NCBI RefSeq assembly: GCF_016587415.1 | Contig: NZ_BNJI01000002.1 | Location: 2,215,272 to 2,279,271, forward strand | Source of the DNA: Ktedonobacter sp. SOSP1-85 | GTDB lineage: Bacteria > Chloroflexota > Ktedonobacteria > Ktedonobacterales > Ktedonobacteraceae | Length of the DNA stretch: 64,000 nt | Direction: 5' to 3' | In this document: piece after piece, positions 17,727 to 27,326 of the stretch | Layout of the letters: every line of letters starts with the position of its first letter | Numbering within the stretch: position 1 is the stretch's first letter | Position numbers and translations under genes: made by a program | Notes under the pieces: model-generated | What the model saw: the letters and a program-made list of their open reading frames with translations, nothing else | Told to the model about the DNA's origin: nothing | Databases searched by the model: none

Positions 17727-18956
17727 ATGAGGCAAGAGGTGATGAGTAGAAGCATGATACGTATGAGAAGAGTAAACCGATATCTTCGGCGCCATGGGAC
17801 CAATACTCAACGGTTGGCCATCAGGAAGGGAAGGTGGCACCAGCCTTTTGTCGGTTATGGAGTTGGGCTCGTTCTTGTCCTTCTTGCCGGACTTGTGAAC
17901 CACCTTCTCAAAATGCCACACTTTATCTGGACGCCTTTTTGTCTGGTTGCTGTCATTGTCGGATTTATGTGGGGTGTTGGTCCCGCATTGGTTACCATGA
18001 CTATAGGGTTCTTTGTCTTCAGCATCTTTGTCGTTCCTCAATATAACTTATTTGCCTTGAGTATTTGGTATGATTTCACTCTCCTCATCCCCTTTGTGTT
18101 TGCGCAAATTGCGATTGCTTTTCTTGCGGCTCAACATCAAGTGCAATACAAACGTGCCCTTGTCGCAAAACAAGAGGCACATGCGTACGCGCAGGAACTG
18201 GCAGCCGCTAATCAGCAGCTTGAGCGCGCGAACCGTCTCAAGGACCATTTTCTCATCCGGGCAGCCCATGAATTGAGGACCCCGCTTACCACGATACTTG
18301 GAGAGGCGCAACTCGCCCTGCGTCGCCTGAACAAAGGAGAAGGTGCAGCGACAGAGCCGCTCGTATGGAAGAAGCATTTTGAAAAAATTCTCGCGCGAGC
18401 ATTCGCTTTGCACGCCTTGATGGAGGAAGTGATTCACCTGAGCAGTTTCCGGTCAGGAGACATTCAATTACGGCTGAGCCCATGCGATTTTGGTAACCTC
18501 TGTCGTGAAGTCATCGAGGATCAGCGCGCCTTCTCAAAGCGCACGATTACATTTATATGCCCACCAATCCCTCTCATTCTGCAAGCCGATTGCGAACGAC
18601 TTTCCCAGGTCGTCATTAACGTTGTCAGAAACGCCATTCAGTACTCGCCAGAACATACTGCGATCAAGGTCTCTCTGAGTGTAGAACCTCCCAATGTGCT
18701 TCTCCAGGTCCAGAATGAGGGGCCTGTATTTACTCGAGAGCAGCAGGAGCAGCTTTTCGAACCTTTTTATCGTACGCCTTCCGCCGAAGCCACAAACAGA
18801 GAAGGGTGGGGGCTTGGCCTCACGATCTGTAAAGAGATCATTGAGCGACATGGTGGACGCATATGGATAACCTCTTCTGAAGCGCAGGGAATCATTTGTT
18901 CTGTGCAGATTCCTTTTCAAGCACGCCAGGATATGTCGCATGTACCCTGTGATTGA
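17727..18956 (+). CDS. Membrane sensor histidine kinase
   Basis: About 409 residues. A basic N-terminus leads to four membrane helices (about 45-150) resembling the DUF4118 module of KdpD. A coiled-coil linker (QELAAANQQLERANRLKDHF) comes next, then HisKA with H181 in H-E-L-R-T-P-L. The HATPase domain has N in VVRNAIQYSP, and a GWGLGLTICKEIIERHGG box. It should autophosphorylate on H181 and pass phosphate to a response regulator, but none is adjacent. The start is uncertain: in-frame ATGs lie at 17727, 17742 and 17754 and none has an ideal ribosome site. Confidence 0.88.
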   Translation: MRQEVMSRSMIRMRRVNRYLRRHGTNTQRLAIRKGRWHQPFVGYGVGLVLVLLAGLVNHLLKMPHFIWTPFCLVAVIVGFMWGVGPALVTMTIGFFVFSIFVVPQYNLFALSIWYDFTLLIPFVFAQIAIAFLAAQHQVQYKRALVAKQEAHAYAQELAAANQQLERANRLKDHFLIRAAHELRTPLTTILGEAQLALRRLNKGEGAATEPLVWKKHFEKILARAFALHALMEEVIHLSSFRSGDIQLRLSPCDFGNLCREVIEDQRAFSKRTITFICPPIPLILQADCERLSQVVINVVRNAIQYSPEHTAIKVSLSVEPPNVLLQVQNEGPVFTREQQEQLFEPFYRTPSAEATNREGWGLGLTICKEIIERHGGRIWITSSEAQGIICSVQIPFQARQDMSHVPCD

Positions 18957-19043
18957 TTTCTGTCTTGTGTGTAAGTGTTGGAACTAGTTTCTCAAAAAGA
19001 CGACATGTGTTGCTCTTTCTTGTCATCTCGCCTCTCGTTTCTC

Positions 19044-19072
19044 TTGCGGTTCTCGAACAGATGTGCTATACT
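19044..19072 (+). promoter_or_regulatory. Promoter of the 19 kb tnpB gene
   Basis: TTGCGG (19044-19049), 17-bp spacer, TATACT (19067-19072). It lies 38 bp before the tnpB ATG and is followed by AAAGGAGG. Confidence 0.6.
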
Positions 19073-19110
19073 CCTTTCGAACATGAAGAGTCAAAGGAGG
19101 CATGTGAGGC

Positions 19111-20340
19111 ATGCAACTGGTTGAGCAACATTTCATCCGCAAAACCGATCCCCGCTATGGCTGCATTGATCGGGCCGCCTTCGCGTCAAAACACCTGTAC
19201 AACCAGGCGACCTATCACATCCGCCAAGCCTTCTTCCAGGATGGAACCTTTCTCCCCCACGCGGAGATCTATCATCGTCTCAAGCATCTCGAATGCTACC
19301 AAGCCCTTCCTTGCAAAGTCTCCAACTCCATTTTGATCCAGATCGACACGAACTGGAAGGCGTTTCGCAAGGGCCTGCAGGCGTGGCGCGAGCACCCCGA
19401 ACGGTTTACCGGCAGGCCTCACCTCCCACGCTACAAACACAAAGAAACGGGCCGCAATCTCCTCATCTACGACAAGCAAGCTCTCGGCAAACGAGCCTTC
19501 AAAAAGACGGGCAAGCTGGTGCCGTCGGGACTGCCTATTGAGATCGACACTGCCGTCAGCTGGGAGGCCCTTGACCAGGTGCGCATCGTGCCGCGTACCG
19601 ATGGCTACATAGTCGAAGTCGTCTACCAACAAGAGGTCACCCCAGCCCAGGTCGATCCCACCTTGGTTGCGGCTTTGGATCTGGGAGTGGACACCCTGGC
19701 TGCCTGTACGAGCACCAAGCCCGGGTTCCAGCCCATGCTCATCACTGGTCGCCCGCTCAAAAGCATCAACCAGTTCTATAACAAACGGCGTGCCCACCTC
19801 CAATGTCACCTTTCCAAAGCCAACCGCTTCACCTCGCCCCGACTCGATCAGATCACGGCGAAGCGTCATCGCCGCGTGCAGGCCTACCTGCACACGGCAA
19901 GCCGTCGGATCATCGATCACCTGGTCGAGGAGGGCATCGGCACCCTGGTGATAGGCAAGAATCCTCTCTGGAAACAGCAGGTGAACCTGGGGCGAAAAAA
20001 CAATCAGAGCTTCGTGCAGATCCCGCACGCTCGCTTCATCGAGATGCTCACCTACAAGGCGAAGCTTGTGGGCATCGAGGTAATCGTGATTGAGGAGAGT
20101 TATACCAGCAAGGCCTCGTTCCTGGACCTCGACATGCTTCCCACCTATGACCCACAGCGGAGCGAGAAACCGAGCTTCAGTGGCAAACGCGAGCGGCGTG
20201 GTTTGTATCGGGCGGCCAATGGGAGACGAATCCACGCTGATGTCAATGCGAGCTATAACATTGTGCGCAAAGCATTCCCCGACTCCTTCGGGCAGGGGAT
20301 AGAGGCCGTGGCAGTAAGGCCCTGGCGGCTTGCCGTCTAA
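19111..20340 (+). CDS. tnpB: TnpB, zinc-finger-less type (RNA-guided nuclease family)
   Basis: 409 residues. The RuvC-like triad is intact: D190 in ALDLGVDTLAA, E328 in VIEESYTSKASF, D377 in HADVNASYNI. Between the second and third motifs, where most TnpB proteins carry a C-x2-C...C-x2-C zinc ribbon, there are no cysteine pairs; instead there is YDPQ...FSGKRERRGLYRAANG. This YTSKASFLD / FSGKR subgroup is known among IS1341-type elements. TnpB proteins are RNA-guided DNA endonucleases that aid element retention. No TnpA is adjacent, and I could not identify clear left or right end hairpins. Confidence 0.9.
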   Translation: MQLVEQHFIRKTDPRYGCIDRAAFASKHLYNQATYHIRQAFFQDGTFLPHAEIYHRLKHLECYQALPCKVSNSILIQIDTNWKAFRKGLQAWREHPERFTGRPHLPRYKHKETGRNLLIYDKQALGKRAFKKTGKLVPSGLPIEIDTAVSWEALDQVRIVPRTDGYIVEVVYQQEVTPAQVDPTLVAALDLGVDTLAACTSTKPGFQPMLITGRPLKSINQFYNKRRAHLQCHLSKANRFTSPRLDQITAKRHRRVQAYLHTASRRIIDHLVEEGIGTLVIGKNPLWKQQVNLGRKNNQSFVQIPHARFIEMLTYKAKLVGIEVIVIEESYTSKASFLDLDMLPTYDPQRSEKPSFSGKRERRGLYRAANGRRIHADVNASYNIVRKAFPDSFGQGIEAVAVRPWRLAV

Positions 20341-20394
20341 ACACGACTCATGCTGATGTCTTCATTTGTCTTGAGTTTTGATACTGTAAAGGCT

Positions 20395-21240
20395 TTAGCG
20401 TGGGGAACTTTCGGTTAGGGATGGGAGGAGCTGGCGCAGGTATCCCTGAATACCTTTCTCTCTGTTCCACTGTTGCGGATAACCAAGCGAAACCTCTTCA
20501 AAGTGCACACCATCTACAACATCAGTACGAGGGATGTGTAAGTGTCCATAGATGACCATCGCCGTCGGAAAACGCTTATGCCAATCATGGGTACGCCGTG
20601 TTCCACACCAGAGAGAGAAGCGTGGAATACGCTTAAGGCGCACAAGGGGCTCATAAAGGGGAAAATGGTTGATCAGGATCAGGGGTGTGGTAGGCTCTAC
20701 TAATTGAAGACGCCTTTCGGTATATGCACAGCGTGCCGCGCACCACGCCGCTCTGGAGGGATAGGGGTCGGGGTGGAGTAGATACTCGTCAGAACAGAGG
20801 ATATCGGCCTCAAGCGCCCATTCGAGCGCCTTCTCTTCGGGAATCTCGGCTGGCCGAAAGCTATAGTCATAGAGAAGAAAAAGTGGCGCAAGCAGGTATG
20901 GAGTCCCGGCTCCGGGCCATTGCACATAGGGATCTTCGGGGGTCAGCACTCCATAGCTTCTACAAATGGAGACCAGGGCAGCATATTTGGCGTCACCACG
21001 CAAGTTGTCGGAGGATGTTTTTTGAGATGGGATAGTCCATAGATCATGATTGCCAGGAACCCAGATAACCTGGGCGAAACGTCTGGTCAACAGAGACAGG
21101 GCATAACGCAGATGATCTAAGGTCTCACCGACATCACCAGCCAGAATCAGCCAATCGTCCGGGTAATAAGGAAGTTCCTCCAGCGCCTGCCTATTGGTGG
21201 CATGCCCAATGTGTAAGTCACTAATCGCGTAGAGTTTCAT
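20395..21240 (-). CDS. Metallophosphoesterase (calcineurin-like)
   Basis: 281 residues with all five metallophosphoesterase blocks: SDLHIGH (D8, H10), LILAGDVGET, WVPGNHDLW, INHFPLY and IYGHLHIPRTD. These bind two metal ions and hydrolyse phosphate esters; the substrate is unknown. Homologues are often found beside phosphopantetheinyl-transferase or NRPS genes, which fits the scrap of a related gene within the NRPS-accessory region at 4.2 kb. The start at 21240 begins directly with the first beta strand (MKLYAISDLH). It converges with the tnpB gene, with 54 bp between the stops. Confidence 0.9.
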   Translation of the reverse strand: MKLYAISDLHIGHATNRQALEELPYYPDDWLILAGDVGETLDHLRYALSLLTRRFAQVIWVPGNHDLWTIPSQKTSSDNLRGDAKYAALVSICRSYGVLTPEDPYVQWPGAGTPYLLAPLFLLYDYSFRPAEIPEEKALEWALEADILCSDEYLLHPDPYPSRAAWCAARCAYTERRLQLVEPTTPLILINHFPLYEPLVRLKRIPRFSLWCGTRRTHDWHKRFPTAMVIYGHLHIPRTDVVDGVHFEEVSLGYPQQWNREKGIQGYLRQLLPSLTESSPR

Positions 21241-21437
21241 CGTCTTATTCTACCAGAGCGGCACCCAAAAGTCTCTATTTTTGCTAATGCCAGCAGGGCT
21301 TCCCAATTCTAGGCATCATGAGCATGTTCCTCTTGCTCTGCCAGGGGAAGCTGGTGTCAACCTCCGAAAACAGCACGCCACACAAACACAGCTATCTTCT
21401 CGCGGCGAGCGCTATTCGAAGAGGAGGAGAGGGATGG

Positions 21438-21743
21438 TTAGAGGCTATCGTCGGGGAGATCCAAGCCGAAGTCAGCGATATGATAGAGGCCATCGGGAGA
21501 GCGTTCAACCACGCAATAGGGCTCGAGGGGAGGGAGATCGTGGGTGGGCTGCTCCTGTGCGAGCCAGGCCGCGAGGGCCTCAGGTAGGTCCGGCATCTGG
21601 CCGTGAAGCCAGGTGAGGAAGGCAAGGGCCTGTTCTGGAGTCAGGCGGACGACGCGCCCATCTGAGAGTTGTATGTCATGCGTGTTGTCTATGGGGTTCA
21701 CCTGCTTTCTTCGTGCTGTTGAGAAGACCTGGTGGCTCTGCAT
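21438..21743 (-). CDS. Unknown 101-aa protein downstream of rhaB
   Basis: The frame encodes a soluble protein with no recognised family; the body is LSDGRVVRLTPEQALAFLTW followed by an acidic C-terminus. A GTG at 21701 (VNPIDNTHDIQLSDG) is an alternative start with AAGAAAG before it; the ATG at 21743 lacks a clear ribosome site. It lies about 80 bp after the end of rhaB on the same strand. The last codons and the downstream 20 bp (21420-21448) recur exactly at 6265-6293. Confidence 0.6.
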   Translation of the reverse strand: MQSHQVFSTARRKQVNPIDNTHDIQLSDGRVVRLTPEQALAFLTWLHGQMPDLPEALAAWLAQEQPTHDLPPLEPYCVVERSPDGLYHIADFGLDLPDDSL

Positions 21744-21824
21744 GCTCTATAGAGAGTATACCGCACAATGCGTGTTTTTTGTGGAGAGCAAGAAAAAAAC
21801 GCGTGTTTTCTCTTTTCTGAACAC

Positions 21825-23303
21825 TCAATGAGTACCAGTCAACGTGCGGAACTGTCCTGCGGCTTCTTGCCAGGCTTCATGCTGGGCAGCCTGTGGCTCA
21901 AAGAGACGGGTAGCGGTGCGTTGGGCCACCGTGCGCACCTCTTCCAGGCTCTGGAGATCTCCCAGGCCTACTAGCTGCATCAGGGCATTGCCGTACGCAG
22001 TTGCTTCGTGTGGTCCAGCGATCACAGGTATTCCAAGCGCATTAGCCAGCCACTGATTCAACCAGGCGTTGCGGGCACCTCCACCAAGAACATGAACACC
22101 CTTGATGTCTTTGCCTGTCAGAGCACCCATCTGCCGAAACACCTCGCAATAGCGTAAGACCAGGCTCTCCAGAATGCAGCGGGCAAAGGCCGCTGGGGTC
22201 TGAAGCGGTTCTTGCCCATGTTCCTGGAGATACGCGTTCATGGTGGCTGGCATGTTCATCGGAGCGAGAAAGCGCGGATCGTCTGGATCAACCAGAGCAG
22301 CAAAGGCTGGTACTCCTGCCACATCGGTCAATAAGGTTTCATAATCCATTGTATGCCCATCTCGCGCCCACTGGCGTTGGCATTCCTGCAAGAGCCAGAG
22401 CCCCATCACGTTTTTGAGGAAACGCGTGGTGCCAAACACGCCCCCTTCATTCGTATAATTGGCGGCCAGCACCTCTGGATTGATCAGAGGTTGAGGTAGT
22501 TCGACCCCAACGAGCGACCAGGTTCCCGAACTGATGTACCCCCAACCATCCGGAGAGGAGACTGGCGCAGCCGCAATGGCCGACCCAGTGTCATGAGTCG
22601 CAGGAGCGATGACCAACGCGGAACCCAGATCATCCTGCCATTCTGCGAGAACCGGACCAAGGGGTGTGCCCGGCTCAACCACTGGAGGAAGCATGCTTGT
22701 AGGAAGACCCAGTTGCGTCAGAAGATCCACGTCCCATACTCCCGCCACCGCGTCCCAGCATTGTGTCGTCGAAGCGTTTGTGCGCTCACTCATCATTGAT
22801 CCGCTTAGCCAGTTATGAAACAGATCTGGAATCATGAGGAGGCGGTGAGCCTGGGCAAGGGCACCTGGTTGCTGATACTCGTGTGCCGTGAGTTGGAACA
22901 GGGTGTTAAAGGGCAGAAACTGAATGCCGGTGCGGGCATAGATGCGCTCGCGTGGGATAAGGGCACAGACCTGTTCCATAATGGTTGACGTGCGTTGATC
23001 ACGATACTGAAACGGCAAACCGAGTAAGAATCCGTTGCGATCCACCAGCCCATAATCGATCCCCCAGGTATCGACCCCGATGCTGTCCAATGATCCAGCC
23101 CGTTGGCGAGCTTTGCGCAGCCCTGCCAGGGTCTCGTCCCAGAGGCCAGGAATATTCCAGAAACGATGTCCATGGATGGTGACCGGTCGGTTGGCAAAGC
23201 GATGCACCTCTTCCAGGAGGAGCTTCTTGCCATTGAAGCGTCCCAGGATGACGCGCCCACTCTCGGCACCAAGATCAACCGCTGCGACGTTGCGTGTGGT
23301 CAT
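21825..23303 (-). CDS. rhaB: L-rhamnulokinase
   Basis: 492 residues, FGGY carbohydrate kinase fold. It opens with AVDLGAESGRVILG (ATPase phosphate-1 motif), followed by VDTWGIDYGLVDRNG, the ATHDTGSAIAAAP block and YISSGTWSLVGVE. The C-terminal GGGARNAWLNQWLANALGIPV segment is typical of rhamnulokinase. It phosphorylates L-rhamnulose to L-rhamnulose-1-phosphate. The ATG at 23303 has GAGGAGAGA in front; the frame continues 33 codons upstream into the rhaEW stop region. It is the third gene of the operon, 16 bp after the aldolase/dehydrogenase gene. Confidence 0.95.
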   Translation of the reverse strand: MTTRNVAAVDLGAESGRVILGRFNGKKLLLEEVHRFANRPVTIHGHRFWNIPGLWDETLAGLRKARQRAGSLDSIGVDTWGIDYGLVDRNGFLLGLPFQYRDQRTSTIMEQVCALIPRERIYARTGIQFLPFNTLFQLTAHEYQQPGALAQAHRLLMIPDLFHNWLSGSMMSERTNASTTQCWDAVAGVWDVDLLTQLGLPTSMLPPVVEPGTPLGPVLAEWQDDLGSALVIAPATHDTGSAIAAAPVSSPDGWGYISSGTWSLVGVELPQPLINPEVLAANYTNEGGVFGTTRFLKNVMGLWLLQECQRQWARDGHTMDYETLLTDVAGVPAFAALVDPDDPRFLAPMNMPATMNAYLQEHGQEPLQTPAAFARCILESLVLRYCEVFRQMGALTGKDIKGVHVLGGGARNAWLNQWLANALGIPVIAGPHEATAYGNALMQLVGLGDLQSLEEVRTVAQRTATRLFEPQAAQHEAWQEAAGQFRTLTGTH

Positions 23304-23319
23304 ACATGTCTCTCCTCTC

Positions 23320-25410
23320 TTAGCGCGGATATGCGGCAGAGACGCCTCCATCGACGTTGAGCATATTGCCGGTGCTCTTACTGGAGCGCGTTGGCGAGGC
23401 AAAGAACGCTACTGCTTCCGCAATATCTGCGGGCAAAATATTGACGCCAAGCGTGGTTCGTTTGCGATAGACCTCTTCCAACTGGTCAGGCGCAACTCCA
23501 TAGGTCGCCGCTCGCTCCTCTCGCCAGGAGCTTCCCCAGATGCGCGAGCCGGAAAGCACTGCATCAGGATTGACCGTGTTGACGCGAATGCCGAACTGGC
23601 CTCCTTCTTCGGCAAGACAGCGTGCCAAGTGGGCCTCGGCTGCTTTAGCAGTCGAATAGGCGGCAGCATTTTTGCCCGCGACCAACGCGTTCTTACTGGC
23701 AACGAAAACGAGACTGCCTCCACATCCCTGTTGCTGCAACAGCTGGAAACCAGCGCGCGCCACCAGAAAATAGCCAGTCGCGAGCACATTCCAGTTCTTG
23801 TTCCACTCGGCCAGGCTGGTTTCGGTGAGAGGCGCACTGGAGGCAAGCCCCGCGTTATTGACGATGATATCGATGCCACCGAAGGTCAGGGCTGCCCGTT
23901 CAAAGGCTGCCTGCACACTCCCCTCGTTGGTCACATCCATTCTGACAGCGAGCGCTCGCCCCGCACCGTACTGCTGATTAAGAGCGGTGGCCAGTTGTTC
24001 CGCGCCAGCAAGATCGATATCGGTGGCCACGATATGTGCTCCATCCTGCGCGACGCGCCGGCAGATGGCCGAGCCAATCCCGCCAGCTGCACCAGTTACC
24101 AGTACCACGCGTCGCGCAAACTCGCGCTCAGGGGGAGCGAGCTTGAGTTTATACTGCTCCAGTGGCCAGTACTCGACCGCATAGCTTTCCGCGTCCGAAA
24201 GCGAAATAAAACCGCCACAGGCTTCAGCCCCACGCATTACGGCAATGGCGCGATGATAGAGTTGCGCTGAGACATCCGCTAGAGCCATATCTTTGCCCGT
24301 GGTAAACATACCGACGCCGGGAAGCAGAATCACGCGAGGATGCGGATCACTTGCTGCATCTGCTTCACGAATGACCGGGAGGGAGGCATCAGGATCAAGG
24401 TCCTGGCTGAGGTTCTCTGCAAGATACTGGCGATAACGGGTCACATAGGCCGCGATCCCGGCCTCCACTGCTTTAGCCAGGGTTTCACGGCCCTGTTCGG
24501 GAGTCCACTCGACCAGCAAGGGCCAGGGTTTGGTATGGACCAGGTGATCCGGGCAGGCCGCGCCAATGGTGGTCAGGCGAGGAGCATCCTGGCTGGACAC
24601 GAAGGTGAGCACATCTTCGTCATCTTCAAACCGCAGGATCTGGTGTTTGTCCACAGAGACCAATCCACGTAGCGTCGGCGCGATCTGCGAGGCAATGGAC
24701 CTCCGTTCTTCTGTTGGGAGAGAGGGGACACGCAGGCCACCAAAGAGCGGTCGTTGTGCTTCTGAGATTCGATTTTCCACAAATGCACGCGCACGGGCAA
24801 TGGTCGAGCATGTAGAGGCGTAGCACTCCTCGTCGGTCTCGCCCCAGGTGATCAATCCGTGTTTGGCCAGGATGACTAACTTGGCCTCTGGATGTGCACG
24901 CACGGCCAGGGCAACCTCGCGAGCCAGCCCGAAGCCAGGGCGACGGTAAGGTATCCAGAGCAGATCCTCGCCAAAGCATGCGCGAGCAAGCTCTTCTCCA
25001 TTGGCAGCACAGGCAAAATAATTGGTCGCGTCCGCGTGGGTATGGTCAATATGGGCGAAGGGCAAAAACGCGTGTAAGAGCGTTTCGATAGAGGGGCGTG
25101 GGCGACCAGGATCGAAGAAGCAGTGTCCCAGGTACGCGACCATCTCGGCATCGCTCATCTGCTCGCGCTCAAGTAAGGGCAGCAAATCATCCAGATACAG
25201 ACCAGTAAACGATGCTTCAGTACAGCTTGCTAGGTCCGAGCCAGAGCCTTTGACCCACAGAATACGGGCCGTTTGGCCGCGAAAATCTCGTTCGTCCGCT
25301 TTGGCAGAAGTGTTGCCGCCGCCCCAGTTGCAGACGGAACGATCAGCTCCCAGACGACGTGACCGCTCGACGAGTTGGGCCAGGGTGGACGAGAAAAGCA
25401 AAGATGCCAT
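23320..25410 (-). CDS. Bifunctional rhamnulose-1-phosphate aldolase / L-lactaldehyde dehydrogenase
   Basis: 696 residues. The N-terminal 400 or so form a class II aldolase/adducin-type domain: CNWGGGNTSAKA, WVKGSGSDLA, and zinc ligands in HIDHTHADA and AKHGLITWGE. The C-terminal 260 are a short-chain dehydrogenase: VTGAAGGIGSAICRR (NAD binding), NNAG, YSTAKAAEAHLAR (catalytic Y and K) and NTVNPDAV. The first half cleaves rhamnulose-1-phosphate to dihydroxyacetone phosphate and L-lactaldehyde; the second oxidises lactaldehyde to L-lactate. The ATG at 25410 has GAGG 8 nt upstream. Some databases call this fusion RhaD/A or RhaEW. Confidence 0.95.
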   Translation of the reverse strand: MASLLFSSTLAQLVERSRRLGADRSVCNWGGGNTSAKADERDFRGQTARILWVKGSGSDLASCTEASFTGLYLDDLLPLLEREQMSDAEMVAYLGHCFFDPGRPRPSIETLLHAFLPFAHIDHTHADATNYFACAANGEELARACFGEDLLWIPYRRPGFGLAREVALAVRAHPEAKLVILAKHGLITWGETDEECYASTCSTIARARAFVENRISEAQRPLFGGLRVPSLPTEERRSIASQIAPTLRGLVSVDKHQILRFEDDEDVLTFVSSQDAPRLTTIGAACPDHLVHTKPWPLLVEWTPEQGRETLAKAVEAGIAAYVTRYRQYLAENLSQDLDPDASLPVIREADAASDPHPRVILLPGVGMFTTGKDMALADVSAQLYHRAIAVMRGAEACGGFISLSDAESYAVEYWPLEQYKLKLAPPEREFARRVVLVTGAAGGIGSAICRRVAQDGAHIVATDIDLAGAEQLATALNQQYGAGRALAVRMDVTNEGSVQAAFERAALTFGGIDIIVNNAGLASSAPLTETSLAEWNKNWNVLATGYFLVARAGFQLLQQQGCGGSLVFVASKNALVAGKNAAAYSTAKAAEAHLARCLAEEGGQFGIRVNTVNPDAVLSGSRIWGSSWREERAATYGVAPDQLEEVYRKRTTLGVNILPADIAEAVAFFASPTRSSKSTGNMLNVDGGVSAAYPR

Positions 25411-25488
25411 AATCAATTCCTCGGGTCTTTTAAACAGAAGTAATAAAGCACTATCTTCTCAGGAAACGAGAGTCGGTTGCGCACCGGC

Positions 25489-26712
25489 TTATGCACCGGG
25501 ATAGCCACTTACGCTTTCGCCCAGCGTGCGCTCACGAGCTACTTGCTCAGCGTAGCCACTGGAGCGGAAGGCCGCAATGGGATCGGGATCGAGTCCCTGA
25601 CGCACACGGACCTCTGCGAGTAGCGGGCGCACATCGGTTTCATACGCAGCCTGGAGCACGCGATATGCACCCAGTACGTCGCCGCTCTCCTGCGCCTGCT
25701 GCAAGGCCACATGATCGACCAGCAGCGCTTTCGCATAGGCCGTCTGGATATGGAGGACACTCTGAATCATCGCTTCAATCTTGGGCTCGATATTGTGCGA
25801 TTGATCGATCATATACGCAATGCGACTGGCATTGGCATTGTTCTCGTGCTGCGCACCAACAATCTCATGGAAAATACAAAAGAGTTCAAAGGGGTTGAGT
25901 GATCCAGCAATCAGATCATCATCGGCGTACTTGCGGTCATTGAAATGAAACCCACCCAGGCGATCCTCATCCAGCAACTGCGCGACAATCTGCGCGATGT
26001 TGGTTCCCTGGGGATGATGGCCGGTATCCACGAGCACCTCGGCGTTTCGTCCCAATTTCTGCGCCATGAGGAGCGACGTTCCCCAATCAGGCAGATCCGT
26101 CGAGTAAAAGGCTGGCTCGAAAAACTTGTACTCAATCAAGAGACGCATCTTGTCAGGCAAGGCGGCATAGATGGTCTGGAGCGAATCGAGGAGACGATGG
26201 CGACGGTGGCGCAGGTCATCCTGGCCGGGATAGTTGGTACCGTCAGCCAGCCATAGGCTGACCACATTCGAGTCTATGTTTTGCGCGATCTCAATGCAGG
26301 AGAGCACATGCGCAATCGCCTGGGTCCGCACTCCCTTGTCGAAATGACTGAGACTCCCAAAACGATAAGCATGGTCCTGGAAGAGATTAGGATTGACCGC
26401 ACCCAGGCGCAAACCCAGATGCTCGGCATACGCCTTGATCTCTTGCCAGTCATCAACCTGGTCCCAGGGAATATGCAGCGCGACCGTTGGGCAACAGCCA
26501 ATGACGCGCTGAACCTGGGCAGCGTCAGCCAGCTTCTCGCGCAGGTCGCGCGCCGCCCCTGGCCAGGGAAACACTTTGAAACGCGTTCCCGAATTGCTGT
26601 AGCCCCATGAAGGGGTCTCGATGGAAAATGTCTGTATGTGCGCGATCACCTGTTCAATGTCAGTGCCCTGTCGAGCCAGTGTCGCACGTATCTGTTCAAA
26701 GTGTTCGGCCAT
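25489..26712 (-). CDS. rhaI: L-rhamnose isomerase (RhaI type)
   Basis: 407 residues, similar to the Pseudomonas stutzeri-type L-rhamnose isomerase, not the E. coli RhaA type. Visible metal-site segments are LLIEYKFFEPAFY, VLVDTGHHPQGTN and GGFHFNDRKYADDD. It converts L-rhamnose to L-rhamnulose with Mn or Co. The ATG at 26712 has GGAGGAG before it; the frame extends seven codons further. It is the first gene of the operon, read from the promoter at 26837-26866, and is followed by the aldolase/dehydrogenase gene after 78 bp. Confidence 0.95.
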   Translation of the reverse strand: MAEHFEQIRATLARQGTDIEQVIAHIQTFSIETPSWGYSNSGTRFKVFPWPGAARDLREKLADAAQVQRVIGCCPTVALHIPWDQVDDWQEIKAYAEHLGLRLGAVNPNLFQDHAYRFGSLSHFDKGVRTQAIAHVLSCIEIAQNIDSNVVSLWLADGTNYPGQDDLRHRRHRLLDSLQTIYAALPDKMRLLIEYKFFEPAFYSTDLPDWGTSLLMAQKLGRNAEVLVDTGHHPQGTNIAQIVAQLLDEDRLGGFHFNDRKYADDDLIAGSLNPFELFCIFHEIVGAQHENNANASRIAYMIDQSHNIEPKIEAMIQSVLHIQTAYAKALLVDHVALQQAQESGDVLGAYRVLQAAYETDVRPLLAEVRVRQGLDPDPIAAFRSSGYAEQVARERTLGESVSGYPGA

Positions 26713-26820
26713 AGCTTTGCTCCTCCTCTTCATCGAAATCCAGATGCAGCATCCCTCTGAGAACGAGTGGAAACGTTCTGAAAGCCCAATCAGCAGAAAA
26801 CAAAAACTGAATTAGTTCGT

Positions 26821-26834
26821 TTGAAACGTTTCAA
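26821..26834. promoter_or_regulatory. LacI-type operator of the rha operon
   Basis: Perfect 14-bp palindrome TTGAAACGTTTCAA, two bases downstream of the rha -10 box, so a bound repressor would block initiation. Its core TGAAACGTTTCA recurs at 29435-29446 before the LacI-family gene. The size, centre (CG) and A/T-rich arms are typical of LacI-family operators. Confidence 0.75.
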
Positions 26835-26836
26835 TT

Positions 26837-26866
26837 AGTATAGGAGATGATGTACGCTCTTGTCAA
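26837..26866 (-). promoter_or_regulatory. Promoter of the rha operon
   Basis: On the minus strand, TTGACA (26866-26861), 18-bp spacer, TATACT (26842-26837). The -35 box sits inside a 25-bp palindrome (26851-26875, 12-bp arms) whose core GCTCTTGTCAAGAGC recurs with one change at 29484-29498 before the regulator gene. Confidence 0.75.
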
Positions 26867-26875
26867 GAGCGTACA

Positions 26876-27326
26876 AGAGGAGGCATTGTCCGTCATCTTT
26901 TTGCAAAGGCCCCATCACCTTCACACTACAGTTGCACTTGTTGGAAGGGAGAGAAAGATCAGCTCGCAACCCAGCTCAGCAAATTAGAGCGTCGGCAGGC
27001 GAGAGCCGTAAACCGACCGCATTGTCCGACGAAGCGGAAGGAGGAAAGAGCAGGTTTGGCCCTCATATGTGAGCACTTACAAGAGTCATGAGCACCGAGA
27101 GGAACGTGCCTGGGAAAACCGCTCCCCATCTGGGTCCTTCTCTTGATCCCTCATCAATTGGCCGACTTGGGGAAGAACAGAAAATCAAGAAAGCCATCAG
27201 GATCATTGTACTCCTCCACCAGTTTCATGGTAAGATGTACGGCTGGGGAACGATGTCCTTCCGCTTTTTCCTCGTGCCTGAAGAAGAGAAACAGGAAAAG
27301 CAATCAAAAGCCACTCTCTCCCTTGT
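26876..27326. other. Gene-free gap upstream of the rha promoter
   Basis: About 450 bp. A frame at 27088-27345 (85 codons) has no ribosome site and no recognised similarity. No strong repeats are visible. Confidence 0.4.

Noticed and set aside
19186..20235. 349-codon minus-strand frame opposite tnpB
   Set aside because: It is a shadow of the tnpB coding strand; no family resemblance, and the plus frame is clearly TnpB.
23080..24270. 396-codon plus-strand frame in the rha operon
   Set aside because: It lies antisense to rhaB and the aldolase gene, with low-complexity translation and no motif.
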